64,000 nt of DNA. It comes from Glandiceps talaboti. Lineage: Eukaryota > Hemichordata > Enteropneusta > Spengelidae. Below the pieces are notes generated by a model. The model did not search any database and was not told the DNA's origin. It saw only the letters and a list, made by a program, of their open reading frames with translations. The translations under genes were made by a program, and so were the position numbers. How positions within the stretch are numbered: the first letter of the stretch is position 1; each line of letters opens with the position of its first letter. This document shows, in pieces, positions 58,761 to 64,000 of this stretch. The DNA is taken from positions 9,479,890-9,543,889 of the forward strand of contig NC_135571.1 in the NCBI RefSeq assembly GCF_964340395.1. The letters are read 5' to 3'.

Positions 58761-59189
58761 AGCAATAATACGTGTCCGTTTGGTTACGTGTCCCTATGTT
58801 GTCGCCTAGCAACTGTGTAATCAACAATATTGAATAACACTGCTTTTTTTCGATAATAGTGTGTTAGCTGAAAGCTGACTTGCTATATTGTGACGTAGGT
58901 CGACTTTACGATAAAGAAGTGTCTCATATTAACCTTCACACTTCTGTCATAAGTCATTTGGAATGTGGTTGAGTGAGCCAGTCACGTGTCTAATAACTTG
59001 ATTAGTTTGGTCTGCAATATGCCGACTGACGTTACATTTACACATTTACGGCGTTAACTCCCTGAAATAAGTCATTTGTGAGGGGTTGTGATAAGTTGGG
59101 TAAACTTGCTGTCAGTGTCTGTGGGTACCGATTGGTCTCCATTAGAAAGTGCTGGTTAATAATCTGCCTTATACACGACAACAAATATT

Positions 59190-59254
59190 TTGATGTTAGT
59201 CTCAGCATTTCTAACTTCACACAATCCACGCATCGATCACTGGTCCCTCAAATA
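59190..59254 (+). promoter_or_regulatory. Ly6-like gene 2 promoter and untranslated first exon
   Basis: Homologous to the gene 1 block. The donor is ctcaaata|gtaagt at 59255. The TATA-like element is weaker (aaatatttt) than in gene 1. Confidence 0.5.
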
Positions 59255-60291
59255 GTAAGTACTCAATTCTCCATTTTACATTCTTTTCGTTTGCTACGAT
59301 TTTTGTCATTAAATCATCGTTTTATCGTGGACTACCTATAGAGAATATACAGTGATGTAAATATGGATGATTTTATTAACAATTACACAGTACTGTTTGT
59401 GTCTGCTTAATGGCCAAATTTAAGAATACTTTTACACCTTTCTTCCTGGTATTCGTTGTATAGTAGTAAGCAAAGTTGAAATGGTACTTGCAGTTGGCAT
59501 AATTAGTTTGGAAAAGATAGAAGCTATTCAAGTTAACTTTACAGGTATTTCAAGTAATTCTCCCTAAACATATATGGCAGGGTGTGTTTTTGATTTCACT
59601 GACAAGTGAGTTTTTTCCCTTATCAAAATTAAATTTAGAATACCTACCTAGTCAGTGTTTTACAAGCAGGAGCGTATTCATATAAAATAATTTAGAAAAT
59701 AATTAAAAAAAAAACACATCGAGTTTCTGTTTTGAAGATTAGGCGTGGTTATGACTGGATTTTTCAGTAACGAGTTCCCTGTTAGAAACACGACTAGACT
59801 TTGATTTTACTATAATTGCATCATGTTTTGGATTAGCTTTGTTAGGATCAACATTAAAAGTGTCATATCTCCTTCTGAGTTAGCTTCCTAATTCTTGGGT
59901 CAGAATTTAATATATAATAAAACAGAGTTTAATATGATATCAGTCATTTTAGAATCCAATATGGCCGTCGAATACTGGGAAAATAAAAGATTGTCAGTTT
60001 CCTTGCAAACAAGATGGTGAAACCCCAAATTTCTTTTATTATTTCAAAAGGACCGGAACAAGCTTTCATATGACAATGTTTACAGAGATTATAAGTTTGA
60101 TTTTTTGTGAAATTCGTCCCCGAAGCGCATCCCACCTTAGCGTGTGCTGTATACCCGTGTACATGTATTCTATTATCATAACGTTGCCTTTAGCGTTATG
60201 CTTTCTATATCTGACAGATATGGCAATTTTGTGTTCTGAGACGCAGAACAGTTTTACTTAACTAATATAATATTTTCTTTTCGTATTTCAG

Positions 60292-60332
60292 AAAAGGCAC
60301 AATGGCATATACTACTCTGTCTGTTTTCATCG
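60292..60332 (+). CDS. Ly6-like gene 2, exon 2 (start codon)
   Basis: The acceptor is cgtatttcag and ATG is at 60302. It encodes MAYTTLSVFI. The donor is catcg|gtaagt. Confidence 0.88.
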
Positions 60333-60994
60333 GTAAGTTTGAAGAATAAGTTTGTTCTACAGGTTGGTCTGTCAGTCAATCTGTCTCCTCCCACTGCCTT
60401 TCCGCAGTATTTGCATGTACCACTCTGTCTCCGCTCCCTTATTTTATATGCCCAATCTGTGTATCTGCTTGTCTCTGTCTGCCTGACTTTCTGTCTGCCT
60501 GACTGACCGACTGACCGACCGACTGACTGACTGACTGACTGACTGACTGTCTGTCTGTCTAGGGTATATATTTGTTGAAATAATTTGTTGGCTACTGACG
60601 TTTCGTACTCGAACATACGAGAAAGCGTTTCGTTTTGATTTGTGTGATCAATGTAGTTTTTCTCTCTTTGTGATGTGTACCTCTGTTTCTCTGTGTGTAG
60701 TTGCTGTTCTCTACCATTCTTGTGTTGCCCTGGAATGTTATAATTGTCATGATGATGTTGATGAAATGAATCAAGACGAGTGTCAAGACAATTATGACAA
60801 AGATAAATATAAATTGACATGTGACGAAATTTGGTATGTCGATCCTCAATGTATAGTAAGTATTTATTTTAATAATCCTCTGTAGATATGTGTAACTTAG
60901 TATTTTTCGTTAAACACATTGTTTTGCTTTACTACCAAACCAGACAGACTATAGAGTTTCAATTGGGCGACATGATTTTACGTCTCTCTCCGAG

Positions 60995-61083
<89 letters not shown>

Positions 61084-61273
61084 ACACACACACACAGCGT
61101 TTTTTGTTACGATGTATACATGCACTCACATTATGTCATTGTGAACACAAATACACAGTTTTGTGATTGAATATTCCTTTTCTCATCCGACAGTGATGTT
61201 GATTTGTGTTGATAATTAATAAGATACAATGTATCAGTTTTCCGTAATTAAGGAAGTTTATATATTAGGGATG

Positions 61274-61365
<92 letters not shown>

Positions 61366-62529
61366 GTAAGCATCTGTGTCTGTCTGTGTCTTCGTGTTTT
61401 TTTCAAAAACGGCTTGCTCAATTCAAACAAAATTCGGTGCACATATTCTTTAGGGTAATGGCTAGAAGTGATTAGGTTTAGGTAAATAGCCATGAATAGT
61501 AATGAATAGTAATGATCAATTTGCATAATTCAAATTCATTGGTGTGGTATTAAACGTACAGTAAATGATTTCATTGTCGTTCTGTTGTTGTTGTTTGTAA
61601 CTATAGGGCAGATGTTGCATTCATTAGTGCCTAAATCATTATACATTACTGGATGATGATAGCATTATCTCGTTAATAATATTGTTATGTTTTCCGTTGA
61701 GGACAGCGCCAGTAAAGCACGCTCAGAGGGAGTAATTTGTTGAGGTAACCTTACAGTGAACTTGGACTCTTTTGAGTACTCCCTTATCACTTAAATAACC
61801 GGTTATCGTTTGCAGTTTATCTGGTACTGTCTTTGAACTATCCCTATGCTAGAGACTAACATACTTGCGTTGTGTTTCAGGTTTACCGTGCAAACAGTGT
61901 AGCTGATGGTGAATTATATTCCTTCGGGAGGGCGTGTTCTAGTAAAGCAAACTGTAAAAATGGATGTGAACAACAGACGCACCCTGATAATAGTAAGTCT
62001 CAATAATATTGATCATATTGTTGTATTGTGTTGTAAATTCTCAAAACCTCCGTCGTATGATATTTCCTGCCCCTTTTTGTTTATTTTATATTTGTATGTT
62101 TTGTTTTATTGACAACTCATGATGTAATTAGTTATGGTTAAAATGGCTTGGAATTTGCAAGTTTCTGGTTCGAAACTTGCACAACTGCCATTTACTTACG
62201 AGTTGCTAAAGTCTTGGGGTAAAATTTGAACCACTATTGTACCATCATTTACCTTCTTACGCTGTGTATTTCATACTTTATAATATTTACATCTTTATTT
62301 GCATTTTCTTCTGCCGTACTGAATTGGCCTGGGTGATGGTCCTGGTTTAGATACCATATGCATTTTATATTTAATATGATTATTTTCAGATGGCACCTAT
62401 GATGTATGCCAACAGTGCTGTGGTTCGGATCTTTGCAATACTGGTAACCCTGGAATCAAAGTGATACCGAATCTGAGTACGATGATGGTTCTGATGCTAA
62501 TGACAGTTGTGTCATTCTTCTCCATCTAA
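60302..62529 (+). CDS. Ly6/uPAR-domain GPI-anchored protein, gene 2
   Basis: Four coding exons join in frame to 145 residues with the same layout as gene 1: signal peptide (MAYTTLSVFIVAVLYHSCVA), LU domain from LECYNC to CCGSDLCN, and hydrophobic GPI-type tail (LSTMMVLMLMTVVSFFSI). Exon phases are identical. The middle exon is strongly diverged from gene 1 while the last is nearly identical. The protein should be cell-surface; its partner is unknown. Confidence 0.92.
60470..60562 (+). repeat. (CTGC/GACT/CTGT)n simple repeats
   Basis: ctgcctgac, gactgactgac and ctgtctgtc in gene 2 intron 2, at the place of the gene 1 CTGT tract. Confidence 0.9.
60701..60855 (+). CDS. Ly6-like gene 2, exon 3
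   Basis: The acceptor is ctgtgtgtag and the donor atgtata|gtaagt. It is 155 nt. It is two codons longer than in gene 1 (CHDDVDEMNQDEC against CTDDEMNQVEC). Confidence 0.9.
60998..61098 (+). repeat. (CA)n microsatellite
   Basis: Almost perfect ca run in gene 2 intron 3. Confidence 0.97.
61278..61366 (+). repeat. (TG)n then (TGTC)n microsatellite
   Basis: tgtgtg then tgtctgtc, in gene 2 intron 3. Confidence 0.97.
61881..61992 (+). CDS. Ly6-like gene 2, exon 4
   Basis: The acceptor is ttgtgtttcag and the donor gataata|gtaagt. It is 112 nt. It encodes VYRANSVADGELYSFGRACS and KANCKNGCEQQ. Only 17 of 35 aligned residues match gene 1. Confidence 0.9.
62390..62529 (+). CDS. Ly6-like gene 2, exon 5
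   Basis: The acceptor is gattattttcag. It encodes GTYDVCQQCCGSDLCN and the GPI-type tail; TAA at 62527-62529. It differs from gene 1 exon 5 at 6 of 140 bases. Confidence 0.93.
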
Positions 62530-62619
62530 TACCACTGAGTCGATGTATGCGTATCAACAACAAATGATTTCTCGCAAAAAATATAATCAAGCTTATTGTT
62601 AGAAACGTTTCATTAACGT

Positions 62620-62672
62620 TTGTTTGTTTGTTTGTTTGTTTGCTTGCTTGCTTGTTTGCTTGTTTTTGTTTA
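62620..62672 (+). repeat. (GTTT/GCTT)n microsatellite
   Basis: gtttgtttgtttgcttgctt in the 3' UTR of gene 2. Confidence 0.9.
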
Positions 62673-63196
62673 ACATTTGTTTTTACTTTTTACGGACTCT
62701 AAACTTAAAGGTACGACTGCCTGTGCCTGGGACCCTATTTTCCATATGACTGACTGTATGTTTGAAGGTGGAGAACTTGTGATGACTCATCACTGGCAAG
62801 TATTCACCAAAATATAAACATTCCCTATCTGGGTTGTTCATATGCAAATGCCGCATATTTTAATAATTCTGAATGGCACACAATTTAAACAGCTGTTTGC
62901 AGGGGAATTTGTCTGATTTTGAAAGTTTTTTTCGTTCTATGAAACAAACAGATTGATTTTCAACTAATTTGTGTATCAAGTTACCCCATCCTACGACATT
63001 CACAAACAATTTGTACACGATACATGACCTGTGTTTCTCGGAGCATAGAAAAAAATGCTGAAAAACAAGACCCAGAAGCTAGTGCTCTGTACAGCAGTTT
63101 GAATTTCCCGCATTTGCATAGATTAGCCATAATCCTCTTTATATAGGGCAGTTCTGTATGAAGTGATTACTATTGCTGAGAACGTCAAGTTTTGGT

Positions 63197-63202
63197 AATA
63201 AA
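63197..63202 (+). terminator. poly(A) signal, Ly6-like gene 2
   Basis: AATAAA in ttttggtaataaagtgat, same context as in gene 1. The 3' UTR is about 0.5 kb longer because of inserted sequence (about 62600-63150). Confidence 0.65.
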
Positions 63203-63880
63203 GTGATATAATATTAACAATGACAAAAAAAGTAATTTCTTTTTCATGTGTGGTAAAATGGAAATGAGGTGTACACCCTACACTACCAACAATATGAACT
63301 ATCAAGTCGTGCTATCCGGGGGCTGTACCAGTGGCCAACTCTGGTACGGCTGTGTGGCTAGTGCTGGAAACCCCAGGCCCCATTTAGACCCACTTTGACT
63401 AAAAATCAATACCCCAGTTTAGACCATTACAAGTTTTTAAAAAGATGAAAGTTTAGACCTAAATACATTTTCCTTAGGAGGCAACATTTTGGGACAATTA
63501 ATGGCAGTTATGATTTGGTAAAGGACAATAACCACATTTTAAACAAAGCAAAATAAAAAATAATGCATAGTGGGCCCCATTTTAGACTCTTCAGCTTGGA
63601 TAAACGTTGTTTCCGCTTTAATATAAGTTAGCTCCCCAACTGTATCAAGTGTTTACAATCACAACACAGACACAAGTAAGTGGGCGAGTTATGATTCGTG
63701 ATTTGATGAGTTAAATATGGAGTACAAATGACATGATTCAGTTAGTACTGACAGAGTGTGTCAAATTGATATACTTCTATTTTGAATTTAGCACGTTAGA
63801 CTGTACGGCGATCTGCTGACCTAACGTCATTTTGTATTGACTATTGTGAAATTTTCCATGACCTCAAGTACACGTGACCT
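63203..63880. other. intergenic, loosely repetitive
   Basis: Repeated taccccagtttagacc, aggccccatttagaccc and gggccccattttagact phrases (63370-63600). No gene seen. Confidence 0.45.
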
Positions 63881-63881
63881 T

Positions 63882-63972
63882 TATATATCGTCACGTCAGT
63901 GCAGTAAGGTCGTATCTGCCTATACAATTGCATAGCAGATACGACATTACTGCACTGATGCAGCGATATATA
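63882..63972. ncRNA. long hairpin, miRNA-precursor-like or foldback element
   Basis: TCAGTGCAGTAAGGTCGTAT (63896-63915) continues CTGC and pairs with GCAGATACGACATTACTGCA to 63958 with one mismatch in 24. The loop is 15 nt, and tatatatcg / cgatatata extend the stem after a 5-nt internal loop. The size is about 90 nt. The first bases match the UCAGUGCA seed start of the miR-148/152 family, which may be coincidence. Confidence 0.4.
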
Positions 63973-64000
63973 TTATAAGTTTGAATTTAAAATAAATTAT

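Noticed and set aside
63882-63972. A tRNA or snRNA gene
   Set aside because: A single long hairpin without a cloverleaf or conserved boxes, so the miRNA-like or foldback reading is preferred.

Overview
This is a window of an animal nuclear genome. It holds short exons with GT-AG introns, long introns, abundant micro- and minisatellites, a satellite array, many terminal-inverted-repeat elements and a 100-N assembly gap. Only 4-5 percent is recognisably protein coding. The genes are metazoan, and the CELF linker and the repeat style suggest an invertebrate bilaterian. I cannot name the phylum from the sequence.

Region 1 (1 to about 26-37 kb, plus strand) is the 3' part of a CELF1/2-type RNA-binding protein gene (CUGBP Elav-like family). 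The window opens inside the gene. Two tandem, homologous, same-phase exons (1280-1414 and 1981-2139) both encode the C-terminal strand of RRM2, so they look like alternative exons. Seven linker exons follow, of which the five from 5487 to 18383 are phase 1-1 cassettes. A short exon then uses a GC donor, and two exons encode RRM3 and the stop codon (21474). The frame is intact over ten joined exons (1164 nt, 387 residues plus stop). The introns are filled with minisatellites, including two arrays that each carry eight perfect CArG (SRF-type) motifs. A strong donor just after the stop and an acceptor at 25949 suggest a spliced 3' UTR.

Region 2 (22-48 kb) has no recognised gene. It holds many small terminal-inverted-repeat or foldback elements, a 59-bp array, a 350-bp satellite of 13 units between inverted arms, a 24-bp array of about 2 kb containing an exact 840-bp tandem duplication, and a 1.1-kb GACACA/GATACA tract ending in (TA)n beside the gap.

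Region 3 (49.0-50.7 kb, minus strand) is part of a MARCH-type RING-CH E3 ubiquitin ligase gene. The RING-CH exon lies between long (GA)n and (CT)n tracts that are complementary in the transcript. A third exon appears to start 8 nt before the gap.

Region 4 (53-63.2 kb, plus strand) holds two tandemly duplicated genes for small GPI-anchored Ly6/uPAR (LU) domain proteins of 142 and 145 residues. They share exon structure, promoter and untranslated first exon. Their GPI-signal exons are nearly identical while the middle ectodomain exons have diverged. The window ends with a strong miRNA-like or foldback hairpin.
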